Below the pieces are notes generated by a model, which searched no databases, was not told where the DNA came from, and was given only the letters and a program-made list of their open reading frames with translations. From contig JAFKJU010000005.1 in the NCBI GenBank assembly GCA_017305935.1, positions 186,001-250,000 of the forward strand: DNA of 64,000 nt. The letters run 5' to 3'. Origin of the DNA: Hyphomicrobiales bacterium (GTDB lineage Bacteria; Pseudomonadota; Alphaproteobacteria; Rhizobiales; Rhizobiaceae). The position numbers were made by a program, and so were the translations under genes. Numbering within the stretch: the first letter of the stretch is position 1; each line of letters opens with the position of its first letter. Below, one piece after another: positions 7,429-18,651 of this stretch.

Positions 7429-8619
7429 ATGACCGAACACAATGTCCGCAATTTCAATATCAATTTCGGACCGCAGCATCCGGCTGCGCACGGCGTTCTG
7501 CGTCTCGTGCTGGAGCTGGACGGCGAAATCGTCGAGCGCGTCGATCCGCATATCGGCCTCTTGCATCGCGGCACCGAAAAGCTGATCGAAACCAAGACCT
7601 ATCTGCAGGCGCTGCCCTATTTCGATCGTCTCGACTATGTCGCGCCGATGAACCAGGAACATGCCTATTCGCTGGCGGTGGAAAAGCTCCTCGGCCTCGA
7701 AATTCCGATTCGCGGTCAGCTGATCCGCGTTCTCTATTCGGAAATCGGCCGTATCCTGTCGCATCTGCTGAACGTCACCACGCAGGCGATGGACGTCGGT
7801 GCGTTGACGCCGCCGCTCTGGGGCTTCGAAGAGCGCGAGAAGTTGATGGTGTTCTATGAGCGCGCCTCCGGCTCGCGCATGCACGCCGCCTTCGTGCGTC
7901 CCGGCGGCGTCCATCAGGATTTGCCGGCGGAACTGGTGGAAGATATCGGCAAGTGGATCGATCCCTTCCTGAAGACCGTCGACGACATCGACGAACTGCT
8001 GACCGACAACCGCATCTTCAAGCAGCGCAACGTCGATATCGGCGTCGTGTCGCTGGAAGATGCCTGGGCCTGGGGTTTCTCGGGCGTCATGGTGCGCGGC
8101 TCCGGTGCTGCCTGGGATCTGCGTCGCTCGCAGCCCTATGAATGCTATTCCGAGCTCGATTTCGACATTCCGATCGGCAAGAATGGCGACTGTTACGACC
8201 GTTACCTGATCCGCATGATCGAAATGCGCGAATCGGCCAAGATCATGCGCCAGTGCGTCAATCGTCTGCTCGGCGATGCCCGCACCGGTCCGGTCTCGTC
8301 GCTGGACGGCAAGGTCGTGCCGCCGAAGCGTGGCCAGATGAAGCGTTCGATGGAAGCGCTGATCCATCACTTCAAGCTCTACACCGAAGGCTATCACGTG
8401 CCGGCCGGTGAGGTTTACGCGGCTGTCGAGGCGCCGAAGGGCGAATTCGGCGTCTTCCTCGTCTCCGACGGTTCCAACAAGCCGTATCGCTGCAAGATCC
8501 GTGCCCCCGGCTATGCGCATCTGCAGGCCATGGACTTCATGTGCCGTGGCCATCAGCTCGCCGACGTCTCGGCGGTGCTCGGTTCGCTGGATATCGTGTT
8601 CGGCGAGGTGGACCGCTGA
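7429..8619 (+). CDS. nuoD: NADH-quinone oxidoreductase subunit D (49 kDa)
   Basis: This 396-residue subunit forms the quinone-binding chamber with NuoB. The protein begins M-T-E-H-N-V-R-N-F, followed by G-P-Q-H-P-A-A-H-G, the beta-hairpin that lines the quinone head-group site. Further conserved blocks are H-R-G-T-E-K-L-I-E and G-S-G-A-A-W-D-L-R. It is related to the large subunit of NiFe hydrogenases but lacks the nickel cysteines. An ATG at 7423 adds two residues and is equally possible. A 159-bp gap without a gene separates it from nuoC, and the next gene overlaps its stop (ATGA). Confidence 0.97.
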   Translation: MTEHNVRNFNINFGPQHPAAHGVLRLVLELDGEIVERVDPHIGLLHRGTEKLIETKTYLQALPYFDRLDYVAPMNQEHAYSLAVEKLLGLEIPIRGQLIRVLYSEIGRILSHLLNVTTQAMDVGALTPPLWGFEEREKLMVFYERASGSRMHAAFVRPGGVHQDLPAELVEDIGKWIDPFLKTVDDIDELLTDNRIFKQRNVDIGVVSLEDAWAWGFSGVMVRGSGAAWDLRRSQPYECYSELDFDIPIGKNGDCYDRYLIRMIEMRESAKIMRQCVNRLLGDARTGPVSSLDGKVVPPKRGQMKRSMEALIHHFKLYTEGYHVPAGEVYAAVEAPKGEFGVFLVSDGSNKPYRCKIRAPGYAHLQAMDFMCRGHQLADVSAVLGSLDIVFGEVDR

Positions 8620-8876
8620 TGCGCAAGGCGCTCGCCCTGGCCGCCGCCCTTTTTGCCGCCGGCTCTGCCGCTGCCCAGACGCAGCCGCAGGCGGACGGCT
8701 CGGGCAGCTCGGCGGGCGATGTCGCCAGCATGGCGCAGCTTTTGGCTGCCGGTTATGAAATTCGCGCTGCCGTTCCCAACGGCAGCAAGATCATCGTGTT
8801 TATGCAGAAAGACCAGTCGGCCTATGCCTGCGAATTCGCCTCCCTGACGAAGACGCGGTGTGGAACCATAAACTGA
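8619..8876 (+). CDS. Small secreted protein embedded in the nuo operon
   Basis: This 85-residue protein has its start codon overlapping the nuoD stop as ATGA, so it should be translationally coupled. Residues 1-20 are a clear signal peptide (M-R-K-A-L-A-L-A, alanine-rich core, A-A-A-Q cleavage site). The mature part ends in a compact beta-type segment with two cysteines (Y-A-C-E-F and T-R-C-G-T-I-N) that could pair in the periplasm. nuoE starts 17 bases downstream. It is not a canonical Nuo subunit and I know no function; position suggests a role in complex I assembly or stability, which is inference only. Confidence 0.75.
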   Translation: MRKALALAAALFAAGSAAAQTQPQADGSGSSAGDVASMAQLLAAGYEIRAAVPNGSKIIVFMQKDQSAYACEFASLTKTRCGTIN

Positions 8877-8893
8877 GATAGGCGTGAGGAAGA

Positions 8894-9718
8894 ATGTCCG
8901 TTCGTCGACTTGCCGAAGAGAACGTCCAACCCGCAAGTTTTGCTTTCAATGAGCAGAACGCGATCTGGGCAGAAGCCACCATCCGGAAATATCCGGAGGG
9001 GCGGCAGCAATCCGCCGTCATCCCGTTGCTGATGCGGGCGCAGGAGCAGGACGGCTGGGTGACGCGCGCCTGTATCGAGTCGGTGGCGCGCATGCTCGAC
9101 ATGCCCTATATCCGCGTTCTCGAAGTGGCGACCTTCTACACGCAGTTCCAACTGAAGCCGGTCGGGACGCGCGCCCATATTCAGGTCTGCGGCACGACGC
9201 CCTGCATGCTGCGCGGCTCGGAAGAGCTGATGGACGTCTGCAAGCGCAAGATCCACAAGGATCCCTTCCATCTCAATGAGGGCGGCACGCTCTCCTGGGA
9301 AGAGGTGGAATGTCAGGGCGCCTGCGTCAACGCGCCGATGGTCATCATCTTCAAGGACGCTTATGAAGACCTGACGCCCGAGCGTCTGGAACAGATCATC
9401 GACGAGTTCGAGGCAGGCCGCGGCGCCGAGGTCAAGACCGGCCCGCAGATTGACCGCTGGTTCTCCGCCCCCGCCGGCGGCCCGACGACGCTGCTCGGAG
9501 ACGAGGCCAGCATGGGCGGCACTGCGTCGGGAAACGCTGAAGGCGAGGGCGCCAGTGTGCCCCCGTCGAACGCCGCGCGCGCCAAGACGGCAGCCGACGA
9601 AACCAATCCGACCCTGAAGACGCCGGCAACGGCGCCAGCCGCTGCGGAAGCGAATGCGAAGGCAGCGGCGGGCACGGCCGAAGGCGAAAAGCCAGCGCCG
9701 GAAAGCGGCAAGTCATGA
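8894..9718 (+). CDS. nuoE: NADH-quinone oxidoreductase subunit E (24 kDa) with long C-terminal tail
   Basis: This 274-residue thioredoxin-fold subunit carries the [2Fe-2S] cluster N1a. The ligands are Cys99 and Cys104 (C-G-T-T-P-C) and Cys140 and Cys144 (C-Q-G-A-C). The catalytic core ends near residue 190. The remaining about 80 residues are low-complexity Ala/Pro/Gly/Lys/Glu sequence absent from short bacterial NuoE proteins. A ribosome site G-A-G-G-A-A-G-A precedes the ATG. A gene with a similar low-complexity linker plus a helix-hairpin-helix domain follows nuoF, so the two may be pieces of one ancestral arrangement. Confidence 0.96.
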   Translation: MSVRRLAEENVQPASFAFNEQNAIWAEATIRKYPEGRQQSAVIPLLMRAQEQDGWVTRACIESVARMLDMPYIRVLEVATFYTQFQLKPVGTRAHIQVCGTTPCMLRGSEELMDVCKRKIHKDPFHLNEGGTLSWEEVECQGACVNAPMVIIFKDAYEDLTPERLEQIIDEFEAGRGAEVKTGPQIDRWFSAPAGGPTTLLGDEASMGGTASGNAEGEGASVPPSNAARAKTAADETNPTLKTPATAPAAAEANAKAAAGTAEGEKPAPESGKS

Positions 9719-9791
9719 CCGATTTTCAAAGCGCACCCGACTGCCTTATGCTAACGAACGAACAGCTGACGCTGGCAAACTTGTGGAATAG

Positions 9792-11099
9792 ATGATGTTG
9801 AAAGATCAGGATCGCATCTTTACCAATATCTACGGCCTCAAGGACAAGTCGCTGAAAGGCGCCATGAGCCGTGGTCAGTGGGACGGCACCAAGCAGATTC
9901 TCGAAAAGGGCCGGGACTGGATCATCGACGAGATGAAGGCGTCCGGCCTGCGTGGTCGCGGCGGCGCCGGCTTCCCCACCGGCCTGAAGTGGTCCTTCAT
10001 GCCGAAGGAAAGCGACGGCCGCCCGCATTACCTCGTCGTCAATGCCGACGAATCGGAGCCCGGCACCTGCAAGGACCGCGAAATCATGCGCCACGATCCG
10101 CATACGCTGATCGAAGGCTGCGTCATCGCCTCCTTCGCCATGGGCGCCCATGCGGCCTATATCTATGTGCGCGGCGAGTACATGCGCGAGCGCGAGGCGC
10201 TTCAGGCGGCCATCGACGAATGCTATGACGCTGGCCTGCTCGGCAAGAACAACAAGCTCGGCTGGGACATGGACATTTACGTCCATCACGGCGCCGGCGC
10301 CTATATCTGCGGCGAAGAGACTGCGCTGCTCGAAAGCCTCGAAGGCAAGAAGGGCCAGCCGCGCCTGAAGCCGCCGTTCCCGGCCAATATGGGTCTCTAC
10401 GGCTGCCCGACGACCGTCAACAACGTCGAATCCATCGCCGTTGCCCCGACCATCCTGCGCCGCGGCGCCGGCTGGTTCTCGGCCATCGGCCGACCGAACA
10501 ATGTCGGCACCAAGCTGTTCATGATCTCGGGTCATGTGAACAAGCCGTGCACGGTCGAGGAAGCCATGGGCATTTCCTTCCGTGAATTGATCGAGCGCCA
10601 TGCCGGCGGCATTCGCGGCGGCTGGGACAACCTGCTGGCGGTCATCCCCGGCGGCGCGTCCTGCCCGGTGGTCAAGGCGGAGGACATCATCGATCGTCCG
10701 ATGGATTTCGACGGCCTGCGCGAGGTGAAATCTTCCTTTGGAACGGCTGCGGTGATCGTCATGGATCGCTCGACCGACATCATCAAGGCAATTGCCCGCC
10801 TGGCGGCCTTCTTCAAGCATGAGAGCTGCGGCCAGTGCACGCCGTGCCGCGAAGGCACCGGCTGGATGTGGCGCGTCATGGAGCGCATGGTCAAGGGCAA
10901 TGCCCAGAAGCGCGAAATCGACATGCTGTTCCAGGTCTCCAAGCAGATCGAAGGCCACACCATCTGCGCGCTCGGTGACGCGGCCGCCTGGCCGATCCAG
11001 GGTCTGATCCGCAATTTCCGTCCCGAAATGGAAAAGCGCATTGATGAATTCACCCGCAACGCGACGTCGCACGGCGCCGTGATGCAGGCCGCGGAGTAA
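9792..11099 (+). CDS. nuoF: NADH-quinone oxidoreductase subunit F (51 kDa, NADH/FMN subunit)
   Basis: This 435-residue subunit oxidises NADH through FMN and passes electrons to [4Fe-4S] cluster N3. The glycine-rich FMN/NADH loop [11 protein letters not shown] lies at about 54-64, and [13 protein letters not shown] near 173-185. The N3 ligands are Cys346, Cys349, Cys352 (C-G-Q-C-T-P-C) and Cys392 (T-I-C-A-L-G). Two adjacent ATGs (9792, 9795) are possible; neither has a strong ribosome site. A 73-bp spacer separates it from nuoE. Confidence 0.97.
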   Translation: MMLKDQDRIFTNIYGLKDKSLKGAMSRGQWDGTKQILEKGRDWIIDEMKASGLRGRGGAGFPTGLKWSFMPKESDGRPHYLVVNADESEPGTCKDREIMRHDPHTLIEGCVIASFAMGAHAAYIYVRGEYMREREALQAAIDECYDAGLLGKNNKLGWDMDIYVHHGAGAYICGEETALLESLEGKKGQPRLKPPFPANMGLYGCPTTVNNVESIAVAPTILRRGAGWFSAIGRPNNVGTKLFMISGHVNKPCTVEEAMGISFRELIERHAGGIRGGWDNLLAVIPGGASCPVVKAEDIIDRPMDFDGLREVKSSFGTAAVIVMDRSTDIIKAIARLAAFFKHESCGQCTPCREGTGWMWRVMERMVKGNAQKREIDMLFQVSKQIEGHTICALGDAAAWPIQGLIRNFRPEMEKRIDEFTRNATSHGAVMQAAE

Positions 11100-11104
11100 G
11101 CCCG

Positions 11105-11803
11105 ATGACCGGTCCCGCCGACAAGCACCAGAAGGGGGAGGGCGCTCCGGCCGACAAGGCTGCCGCACCCGTCAATCCGTTCCTGCATTCGGCGTCGGCC
11201 TTCGCGGCAGCGGCAGCGGCTGGCCTTGATTTCCAGCGCCAGCTCGCCAACACCATGCTCGGCTTCTTCGAGTCTGCGCTGGGCGGGGCGAGGAGCGAGA
11301 CCAAGGCCCCGGCCGAAGCCGCGCCTGTCGTGAACAAGCCGGCCGAACCGGCCGTTGCCCCCTTTGTCAAAGCGCCGGTGGTTGCCGCTGTTCCCGAACC
11401 GGTCGTCGAACCGGTGAGGGTCGCCAAGGCAGCGATCTCCAAGGCACCCGTCGCCAAGGCCAAGCCGAAGGTCGTCCTTGCCAAGGAACCGGCCGCAAAG
11501 CCCGCCGCGCCCAAGGCTGTGGTCCAGCGCGCGGCACCGGCACCGGTTGTCGAAGCACCGGCCGCGCCGGTTCGCAAGGCGCGGGCCGTCAAGGACGACC
11601 TCAAGCAACTTTCGGGCATCGGTCCGAAGCTGGAACAGGTGTTAAACGGCAAGGGCATTAATCGCTTCGCCGATATCGCGGCCTGGAGCGACGAGGATGT
11701 CAGGCGCATCGATGCCGAACTCGGCTTTGACGGCCGCATCGGCCGGGACGACTGGGTCGGGCAAGCAAAAGCCCTGACCGGCGGCCGCAAGACTAAAAAG
11801 TGA
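11105..11803 (+). CDS. Helix-hairpin-helix protein encoded between nuoF and nuoG
   Basis: This 232-residue protein starts 5 bases after nuoF. The N-terminal ~60 residues include an alanine-rich helical stretch and the segment N-P-F-L-H-S-A-S-A-F. Residues about 65-160 are a Lys/Ala/Pro/Val-rich flexible linker. Residues 164-232 are a compact helix-hairpin-helix domain (L-K-Q-L-S-G-I-G-P-K-L-E, then F-A-D-I-A-A-W) of the kind that binds DNA or acts as a protein dock. It is not a core Nuo subunit. Similar domains occur fused to other Nuo subunits or ribosomal proteins in alphaproteobacteria as far as I recall (not verified). Its role in complex I is unknown. Confidence 0.8.
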   Translation: MTGPADKHQKGEGAPADKAAAPVNPFLHSASAFAAAAAAGLDFQRQLANTMLGFFESALGGARSETKAPAEAAPVVNKPAEPAVAPFVKAPVVAAVPEPVVEPVRVAKAAISKAPVAKAKPKVVLAKEPAAKPAAPKAVVQRAAPAPVVEAPAAPVRKARAVKDDLKQLSGIGPKLEQVLNGKGINRFADIAAWSDEDVRRIDAELGFDGRIGRDDWVGQAKALTGGRKTKK

Positions 11804-11884
11804 TTTTTCGCCCGTGAGGCGGGCGAGCAGAACGACGAAATGTGCGGCGTCCGCGCGAGTGGACGGAAACAGGACATAAGTACG

Positions 11885-13966
11885 ATGGCGAAGCTAAAAG
11901 TAGACGGCAAAGAGATCGAGGTACCGGATCATTTCACGCTGCTGCAGGCGTGCGAGGAAGCCGGGGCCGAAGTTCCGCGCTTTTGTTTTCACGAGCGCTT
12001 GTCGGTCGCCGGCAATTGCCGCATGTGTCTGATCGAGGTCAAGGGCGGCCCGCCGAAGCCGGCTGCCTCCTGCGCCATGGGCGTGCGCGACGTGCGCGGC
12101 GGCCCGAACGGCGAATTGCCGGAAATCTTCACCAATACGCCGATGGTCAAGAAGGCCCGCGAAGGCGTGATGGAATTCCTGCTGATCAACCACCCGCTCG
12201 ATTGTCCGATCTGCGACCAGGGCGGTGAATGCGACCTGCAGGACCAGGCCATGGCTTTCGGCATCGACACCTCGCGCTATCATGAAGACAAGCGCGCCGT
12301 CGAGGACAAGTATATCGGCCCGCTGGTCAAGACGGTGATGAACCGCTGCATCCACTGCACGCGCTGCGTCCGTTTCAGCACGGAAGTTGGCGGCGTTGCC
12401 GAACTCGGCCTGATCGGCCGCGGCGAGGATGCCGAAATCACCACCTATCTCGAACAGGCGATGACCTCCGAGTTGCAGGGGAACGTCGTCGATCTTTGCC
12501 CGGTCGGCGCGCTGACCTCAAAACCCTTCGCCTTCACCGCCCGTCCGTGGGAACTGAACAAGACAGAATCCATCGATGTGATGGACGCGCTCGGTTCCGC
12601 CATCCGCGTCGATACGCGTGGCCGCGAAGTCATGCGCATCCTGCCGCGCGTTAACGAGGCGATCAACGAAGAGTGGATCTCTGACAAGACCCGCTTCATC
12701 TGGGACGGCCTGAAGACGCAACGCCTCGATCGGCCTTACGTTCGCCGTGACGGCCGTCTGCAGGCCGCGACCTGGGGCGAAGCCTTCGGGGCCATCAAGG
12801 CCGCCGTTTCCGCGACTTCCGGCGACAAGATCGGCGCCATCGCCGGCGATCTCGCTTCCGTCGAAGAGATGTATGCGCTCTCGGCGCTGATCAAGTCCCT
12901 CGGCTCGGAAAATCTCGATTGCCGTCAGGACGGTGCCGCGCTCGACCCGTCGCTCGGCCGCGCCAGCTACCTCTTTAATCCGACCATCGAAGGCATCGAG
13001 GCGGCTGACGCCCTGCTGATCGTCGGCGCCAACCCGCGCTACGAAGCGGCCGTCCTCAACGCCCGCATCCGCAAGCGCTGGCGTCGCGGCGGTTTCCCGA
13101 TCGGCGTGATCGGCGAAGCCGGCGAACTGCGTTACGACTATGACTACCTCGGCGCCGGCACCGATACGCTCGCCGATCTTGCCGCCGGCAACCACTCCTT
13201 CATCGAGAAGCTGCGCGCCGCCAAGAACCCGCTGATCATTGTCGGCCAGGGCGCGCTTGCCCGTGCCGATGGCGCTGCCGTCCTGTCGCAGGTCGCAGCC
13301 CTTGCCGTTTCGGTCGGCGCGATCAGCGACGAGTGGAACGGTCTGGCCGTGCTGCACACCGCCGCCTCGCGCGTCGGCGGCCTCGACCTCGGCTTCGTGC
13401 CGGGCGCAAACGGCGTCGATGCGGCCGGCATGCTGGCGTCTATGGACGTGCTGTTCCTGCTCGGCGCCGACGAACTGGATTTCTCGGCCAAGGCCGCAAA
13501 ATTCACCGTCTATATCGGCTCGCACGGCGATGCCGGCGCCCATGGCGCCGACGTCATTCTGCCCGGCGCTGCCTACACCGAAAAATCCGGCACCTGGGTC
13601 AACACCGAAGGCCGCGTCCAGATGGGCAACCGCGCCGGCTTTGCGCCGGGCGATGCCCGCGAGGACTGGGCCATCCTGCGCGCCCTGTCGGACGTGCTCG
13701 GCAAGAAGCTTCCCTTTGATTCGTTGTCGCAATTGCGCGCGAAACTTTATGCCGATCACCCGCATTTCGGCGCGATCGACGAGATCGCACCGGCGGATTC
13801 GGCCGCAATTGCAGCCCTTGCGCAAAAAGGCGGGAACATTGCGAAATCCGGGTTTGCGTCGACCGTCAAAGACTTCTATTTGACGAACCCGATCGCGCGT
13901 GCGTCGGCCGTGATGGCCGAATGCTCGGCGCTCGCCCGCAACAATTTCAAAGTCGCGGCAGAGTAA
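11885..13966 (+). CDS. nuoG: NADH-quinone oxidoreductase subunit G (75 kDa)
   Basis: This 693-residue iron-sulphur subunit has N1b ligands Cys34, Cys45, Cys48 and Cys63. The N5 ligands are His103, Cys107, Cys110 and Cys116 (H-P-L-D-C-P-I-C). The N4 ligands are Cys155, Cys158, Cys161 and Cys205. The C-terminal two thirds is the molybdopterin-oxidoreductase-like fold without cofactor. The additional N7 cluster motif of some NuoG proteins is not evident. The ATG at 11885 (M-A-K-L-K-V) is chosen over an in-frame ATG at 11840 because it gives the family's normal N-terminus. The protein is encoded 82 bp after the helix-hairpin-helix gene. Confidence 0.97.
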   Translation: MAKLKVDGKEIEVPDHFTLLQACEEAGAEVPRFCFHERLSVAGNCRMCLIEVKGGPPKPAASCAMGVRDVRGGPNGELPEIFTNTPMVKKAREGVMEFLLINHPLDCPICDQGGECDLQDQAMAFGIDTSRYHEDKRAVEDKYIGPLVKTVMNRCIHCTRCVRFSTEVGGVAELGLIGRGEDAEITTYLEQAMTSELQGNVVDLCPVGALTSKPFAFTARPWELNKTESIDVMDALGSAIRVDTRGREVMRILPRVNEAINEEWISDKTRFIWDGLKTQRLDRPYVRRDGRLQAATWGEAFGAIKAAVSATSGDKIGAIAGDLASVEEMYALSALIKSLGSENLDCRQDGAALDPSLGRASYLFNPTIEGIEAADALLIVGANPRYEAAVLNARIRKRWRRGGFPIGVIGEAGELRYDYDYLGAGTDTLADLAAGNHSFIEKLRAAKNPLIIVGQGALARADGAAVLSQVAALAVSVGAISDEWNGLAVLHTAASRVGGLDLGFVPGANGVDAAGMLASMDVLFLLGADELDFSAKAAKFTVYIGSHGDAGAHGADVILPGAAYTEKSGTWVNTEGRVQMGNRAGFAPGDAREDWAILRALSDVLGKKLPFDSLSQLRAKLYADHPHFGAIDEIAPADSAAIAALAQKGGNIAKSGFASTVKDFYLTNPIARASAVMAECSALARNNFKVAAE

Positions 13967-13977
13967 GGGCAGGGACC

Positions 13978-15021
13978 ATGGACTCTTTCGTATCTAATTA
14001 TGTCTGGCCGACGGCGATCATGGTCGGACAGTCGCTGCTTCTGCTCGTCGCGCTGCTGCTTTTCATCGCCTATATCCTTCTCGCCGACCGCAAGATCTGG
14101 GCGGCCGTCCAACTGCGTCGCGGCCCGAACGTCGTCGGCCCCTGGGGCCTGTTCCAGTCCTTCGCCGACCTGTTGAAATTCGTCTTCAAGGAGCCGATCA
14201 TTCCGGCCGGCGCCAACAAGGGCGTGTTCCTGCTGGCGCCGCTCGTCGCGGTGACGCTGGCGCTCGCCACCTGGGCCGTCATCCCGCTCAACCAGGGCTG
14301 GGTGATCGCCAACATCAATGTCGGCATTCTCTACGTCTTCGCGATCTCGTCGTTGGAAGTATACGGCATCATCATGGGCGGATGGGCGTCGAACTCGAAG
14401 TATCCGTTCCTCGGCGCGCTGCGTTCGGCCGCGCAGATGGTGTCCTATGAAGTCTCGATCGGCTTCGTCATCGTCACCGTGCTGCTCTGCGTCGGCTCGC
14501 TGAACCTGACGGACATCGTGCTGGCCCAGAAGGACGGTCTCGGCACCATGCTCGGCCTGCCGTCGTCGTTCCTCGACTGGCATTGGCTGGCGCTGTTCCC
14601 GATGTTCGTCATCTTCTTCATTTCGGCGCTCGCCGAAACGAACCGCCCGCCTTTCGACCTTCCGGAAGCGGAATCGGAACTCGTCGCCGGCTTCATGGTG
14701 GAATATTCCTCCTCGCCCTACATGATGTTCATGCTCGGCGAATATGCCGCCATCGTGCTGATGTGCTCGCTGACGACGATCCTGTTCCTCGGTGGCTGGC
14801 TGCCGCCGCTCGATATCGCCGTCCTGAACTGGGTTCCGGGCATCATCTGGTTCGTGCTCAAGGCATCGATGGTGTTCTTCATGTTCGCGATGGTGAAGGC
14901 CTTCGTTCCGCGCTACCGCTACGACCAGCTGATGCGTCTCGGCTGGAAGGTCTTCCTGCCGATTTCCCTGGCGATGGTCGTCATCGTTGCATTCGTTCTG
15001 AAACTGACGGGGTGGGCATGA
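13978..15021 (+). CDS. nuoH: NADH-quinone oxidoreductase subunit H
   Basis: This 347-residue membrane subunit, with eight to nine hydrophobic helices, joins the membrane arm to the quinone site. Conserved segments are R-R-G-P-N-V-V-G-P near residue 43 and the loop [17 protein letters not shown] near residues 220-236. The acidic residues in this loop contact the quinone tunnel. The ATG at 13978 has A-G-G-G upstream and begins M-D-S-F-V-S-N-Y. It lies 11 bases after the nuoG stop. Confidence 0.97.
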   Translation: MDSFVSNYVWPTAIMVGQSLLLLVALLLFIAYILLADRKIWAAVQLRRGPNVVGPWGLFQSFADLLKFVFKEPIIPAGANKGVFLLAPLVAVTLALATWAVIPLNQGWVIANINVGILYVFAISSLEVYGIIMGGWASNSKYPFLGALRSAAQMVSYEVSIGFVIVTVLLCVGSLNLTDIVLAQKDGLGTMLGLPSSFLDWHWLALFPMFVIFFISALAETNRPPFDLPEAESELVAGFMVEYSSSPYMMFMLGEYAAIVLMCSLTTILFLGGWLPPLDIAVLNWVPGIIWFVLKASMVFFMFAMVKAFVPRYRYDQLMRLGWKVFLPISLAMVVIVAFVLKLTGWA

Positions 15022-15060
15022 TGACCGGCTCTATCGTTTCGGGAAAAGTTGGAGTCTAAG

Positions 15061-15552
15061 ATGGCCAGCCTGTCTCAATCCATCAGTTCGCTGTTCCTCA
15101 AGGAATTCATCGGCGCCTTCTTCCTGTCGATGCGGTATTTCTTCCGGGCCAAGGCGACGGTGAACTACCCCTTCGAAAAGGGTCCGGTCAGCCCGCGCTT
15201 CCGCGGCGAACATGCACTGCGCCGTTATCCCAACGGCGAAGAGCGTTGCATCGCCTGCAAGCTATGCGAGGCGATCTGTCCTGCTCAGGCGATCACCATC
15301 GAAGCCGGCCCGCGCCGCAACGACGGCACCCGCCGCACGGTGCGTTACGATATCGACATGGTGAAGTGCATCTATTGCGGCTTCTGCCAGGAAGCCTGCC
15401 CGGTCGATGCCATCGTCGAAGGCCCGAACTTCGAATTCGCGACGGAAACGCGCGAGGAGCTGTACTTCGACAAGGCGCGGCTGCTCGACAATGGCGACCG
15501 CTGGGAGCGCGAAATCGCGCGCAACATCGCGATGGACGCGCCGTATCGCTGA
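15061..15552 (+). CDS. nuoI: NADH-quinone oxidoreductase subunit I (23 kDa ferredoxin-type)
   Basis: This 163-residue subunit has two [4Fe-4S] clusters, N6a and N6b. The ligands are Cys63, 66, 69, 73 ([12 protein letters not shown]) and Cys103, 106, 109, 113 ([12 protein letters not shown]). An amphipathic N-terminal helix anchors it to the membrane arm. GGAG sits 7 bases before the ATG at 15061. An in-frame TTG at 15049 overlaps that ribosome site and is rejected. Confidence 0.97.
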   Translation: MASLSQSISSLFLKEFIGAFFLSMRYFFRAKATVNYPFEKGPVSPRFRGEHALRRYPNGEERCIACKLCEAICPAQAITIEAGPRRNDGTRRTVRYDIDMVKCIYCGFCQEACPVDAIVEGPNFEFATETREELYFDKARLLDNGDRWEREIARNIAMDAPYR

Positions 15553-15687
15553 TCTGATCCGAAGTCGCCGCGCCCCTAGCGGGATGCGGCGGCGCACGAA
15601 CATTACGGAGCGCCGGCCACGGATGGTCGGCAAAACTTCAACGGGCCGGGACAAGACCGCGCCCGCAGAAGACGAAAAGGCACCAAC

Positions 15688-16302
15688 ATGGGTCTGCAGG
15701 CTCTCTTTTTCTATCTGTTCGCCTTCATCGCCGTTGGATCGGCGTTCATGGTGATCTCGGCACGGAACCCGGTTCACTCGGTTCTGTTCCTCATCCTCAC
15801 CTTCTTCAATTCCGCCGGTCTGTTCCTGCTGACGGGAGCGGAGTTCCTGGCGATGATCCTGCTCGTCGTTTATGTCGGCGCCGTGGCGGTTCTTTTCCTT
15901 TTCGTCGTGATGATGCTCGATATCGATTTCGCCGAGCTGCGCTCGGGCGTGCTCGAATATGCGCCGGTCGGTGCCCTGATCGGTCTGATCCTGGCGGCTG
16001 AACTGGTGATCGTCATCGGCGGCAGCGTCGTCTCGCCGGAGATCGCCAAGACGGTGTCGATGCCGATCCCGGCGCTGGCCGAACGGACCAACACCGCCGC
16101 CCTCGGCGACGTTCTCTACACCCATTATGTCTATTTCTTCCAGATTGCCGGCCTCGTGCTTCTGGTCGCCATGATCGGCGCCATCGTGCTGACGCTGCGC
16201 CATCGCCAGAACATCAAGCGCCAGGATATTTCCCGTCAGGTCGCGCGTTCGCCGGAAACGGCGGTGCATGTGGTCAAGGTCAAGCCGGGGCAGGGCGTGT
16301 GA
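15688..16302 (+). CDS. nuoJ: NADH-quinone oxidoreductase subunit J
   Basis: This 204-residue subunit has five hydrophobic helices. The third contains G-A-E-F-L-A-M-I-L-L-V-V-Y-V-G-A-V-A-V-L, the broken helix important in coupling quinone reduction to proton pumping. A hydrophilic tail rich in Arg, Lys and Val follows residue about 175. A 135-bp gap precedes it; the gap contains a GC hairpin near 15565-15597 but no gene. Confidence 0.96.
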   Translation: MGLQALFFYLFAFIAVGSAFMVISARNPVHSVLFLILTFFNSAGLFLLTGAEFLAMILLVVYVGAVAVLFLFVVMMLDIDFAELRSGVLEYAPVGALIGLILAAELVIVIGGSVVSPEIAKTVSMPIPALAERTNTAALGDVLYTHYVYFFQIAGLVLLVAMIGAIVLTLRHRQNIKRQDISRQVARSPETAVHVVKVKPGQGV

Positions 16303-16331
16303 AGCGCGCGCGAGGCTGAGGATTTAAAAAC

Positions 16332-16640
16332 ATGGAAATCGGTCTTTCCCACTATCTTACCGTCAGTGCCATTCTCTTCACGCTCGGCGTGTTCGGCATC
16401 TTCCTGAACCGCAAGAACGTCATCGTCATCCTGATGTCGGTCGAATTGATCCTGCTTGCGGTCAACATCAACATGGTCGCGTTCTCCTCCTTCCTGAACG
16501 ATATTACGGGTCAGGTTTTCGCGCTGTTCATCCTGACGGTCGCGGCGGCGGAAGCGGCGATCGGTCTTGCAATCCTCGTGGTCTTCTACCGTAACCGCGG
16601 CTCCATCGCCGTCGAAGACGTGAATATGATGAAGGGCTGA
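16332..16640 (+). CDS. nuoK: NADH-quinone oxidoreductase subunit K
   Basis: This 102-residue protein has three transmembrane helices. The buried glutamates typical of the MrpC-like subunit are visible in [10 protein letters not shown] (helix 2) and [10 protein letters not shown] (helix 3). It shares the proton path with NuoJ and NuoN and is tightly packed in the operon (29 bases after nuoJ, 7 before nuoL). Confidence 0.97.
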   Translation: MEIGLSHYLTVSAILFTLGVFGIFLNRKNVIVILMSVELILLAVNINMVAFSSFLNDITGQVFALFILTVAAAEAAIGLAILVVFYRNRGSIAVEDVNMMKG

Positions 16641-16647
16641 TACGGCT

Positions 16648-18651
16648 ATGATCCTTTATAAAGCGATCGTCTTTCTTCCTTTGATCGGCGCCCTCATCGC
16701 CGGCCTGTTCGGGCGCGCGATCGGCGCCAAGGCGTCGGAATACGTCACCACCGGCCTGATGATGCTTGTCGCGGTCCTGTCCTGGATCGTCTTCTTCCAC
16801 GTCGCGCTCGGCCACGGCGAGGCCGGTGAAGTCATCAAGGTTCCCGTCCTGCGCTGGATCCAGTCCGGCGGCATTGATGTCGAATGGGCCTTCCGCGTCG
16901 ATACGCTGACCGCAGTCATGTTTGTCGTCGTCAACACGGTGTCGAGCCTCGTGCATCTGTATTCGATCGGATACATGCATCACGATCCGCATCGTCCGCG
17001 CTTCTTCGCCTATCTGTCGCTGTTCACCTTCATGATGCTGATGCTCATCACGTCGGACAACCTGCTGCAGATGTTCTTCGGCTGGGAAGGCGTCGGTCTG
17101 GCCTCGTATCTGCTGATCGGCTTCTGGTTCAAGAAGCCCTCCGCGAACGCGGCCGCCATGAAGGCCTTCATCGTCAACCGCGTCGGCGACTTCGGCTTCA
17201 TCCTCGGCATTGCCGGCGTCTTCGTGCTGTTCGGCTCGATCAATTTCGAGACGATCTTCGCCACCGCCGCCACCTACCTGCCGGCGGAAGGCGCTGCTGA
17301 CGCCAATACGGCGGTCATCAACCTGTTCGGCATGCAGCTCGACAAGGCGCATGCGATCACCGGCGTCTGCCTGCTCTTGTTCATGGGCGCGATGGGCAAG
17401 TCGGCGCAGTTCCTGCTGCACACCTGGCTGCCGGACGCCATGGAAGGCCCGACCCCGGTTTCGGCGCTCATTCATGCCGCGACCATGGTCACCGCCGGCG
17501 TCTTCCTCGTTGCCCGCATGTCGCCGCTGTTCGAACTGTCGCATGACGCCCTGACGGTCGTCACCGTCATCGGCGCGATCACCGCCTTCTTCGCCGCCAC
17601 CGTCGGCCTGGTGCAGAACGACATCAAGCGCGTCATCGCCTATTCGACCTGCTCGCAGCTCGGCTACATGTTCGTGGCGCTCGGCGTCGGCGCCTATGGC
17701 GCGGCGATCTTCCACCTGTTCACGCATGCCTTCTTCAAGGCGCTGCTGTTCCTTGGCGCCGGCTCGGTCATCCATGCCGTCGACGGCGAGCAGGACATGC
17801 GCTACATGGGCGGGTTGCGCAAGCATATCCCGATCACCTTCTGGATGATGACCATCGGCACGCTGGCGCTGACCGGCGTCGGCATCCCCGGTACCATGAT
17901 CGGCTTTGCCGGCTTCTTCTCCAAGGATGTGATCATCGAGTCGGCGTATGCCTCGCACTCGGCCGTCTCGGGCTTCGCCTTCACGCTGCTCGTCATTGCC
18001 GCGCTGTTCACCAGCTTCTATTCCTGGCGCCTGGCCTTCCTGACCTTCTTCGGCAAGCCGCGCGCTTCCCATGAAGTCATGCACCACGTCCATGAATCGC
18101 CGATGGTGATGCTCGTGCCGTTGTACGTCCTTGCTGTCGGCGCGGTTCTCGCCGGTGTCCTGTTCGAAGGCCATTTCTTCGGCCACGAATATGCCGAATT
18201 CTGGAAGGGCGCGCTGTTCACCCTGCCGGAAAACGAGATCCTCGAACACTTCCACCATGTGCCGCTCTGGGTTGAGCTCAGCCCGTTCATCGCCATGCTG
18301 GTCGGCTTCGTGACCGCCTGGTACATGTACATCAAGTCCCCGGAAACCCCGAAGGTTCTGGCTCGCCAGCACCGCGTGCTCTACGAATTCCTGCTCAACA
18401 AGTGGTACTTCGACGAGCTGTACGACCTGCTGTTCGTCCGTTCCGCCAAGGCGCTCGGCCGGTTCCTGTGGAAGAAGGGTGATGTCGGCGTGATCGATAC
18501 CTACGGCCCGAACGGCATTGCCGCCCGCGTGGTTGACGTGACCAACCGCGTGGTCCGCCTGCAGACCGGTTACCTTTATCACTATGCCTTTGCGATGCTG
18601 ATCGGCGTTGCGGCGCTTGTCACCTGGATGATGCTCGGGAGTTCCTTCTGA
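16648..18651 (+). CDS. nuoL: NADH-quinone oxidoreductase subunit L (proton-pumping antiporter-like)
   Basis: This 667-residue distal pump subunit has about 16 helices, including the long lateral helix near the C-terminus that clamps the membrane arm. Conserved blocks are [13 protein letters not shown] near residue 145, [15 protein letters not shown] near 258, and [16 protein letters not shown] near 326. These hold the Glu, Lys and His residues of the proton channel. Its stop overlaps the nuoM start by one base. Confidence 0.97.
   Translation: MILYKAIVFLPLIGALIAGLFGRAIGAKASEYVTTGLMMLVAVLSWIVFFHVALGHGEAGEVIKVPVLRWIQSGGIDVEWAFRVDTLTAVMFVVVNTVSSLVHLYSIGYMHHDPHRPRFFAYLSLFTFMMLMLITSDNLLQMFFGWEGVGLASYLLIGFWFKKPSANAAAMKAFIVNRVGDFGFILGIAGVFVLFGSINFETIFATAATYLPAEGAADANTAVINLFGMQLDKAHAITGVCLLLFMGAMGKSAQFLLHTWLPDAMEGPTPVSALIHAATMVTAGVFLVARMSPLFELSHDALTVVTVIGAITAFFAATVGLVQNDIKRVIAYSTCSQLGYMFVALGVGAYGAAIFHLFTHAFFKALLFLGAGSVIHAVDGEQDMRYMGGLRKHIPITFWMMTIGTLALTGVGIPGTMIGFAGFFSKDVIIESAYASHSAVSGFAFTLLVIAALFTSFYSWRLAFLTFFGKPRASHEVMHHVHESPMVMLVPLYVLAVGAVLAGVLFEGHFFGHEYAEFWKGALFTLPENEILEHFHHVPLWVELSPFIAMLVGFVTAWYMYIKSPETPKVLARQHRVLYEFLLNKWYFDELYDLLFVRSAKALGRFLWKKGDVGVIDTYGPNGIAARVVDVTNRVVRLQTGYLYHYAFAMLIGVAALVTWMMLGSSF

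Noticed and set aside
15565-15597. Terminator inside the nuo operon between nuoI and nuoJ
   Set aside because: The GC hairpin has no T-run and lies within an otherwise continuous operon; it may be an mRNA stem but termination is not supported.
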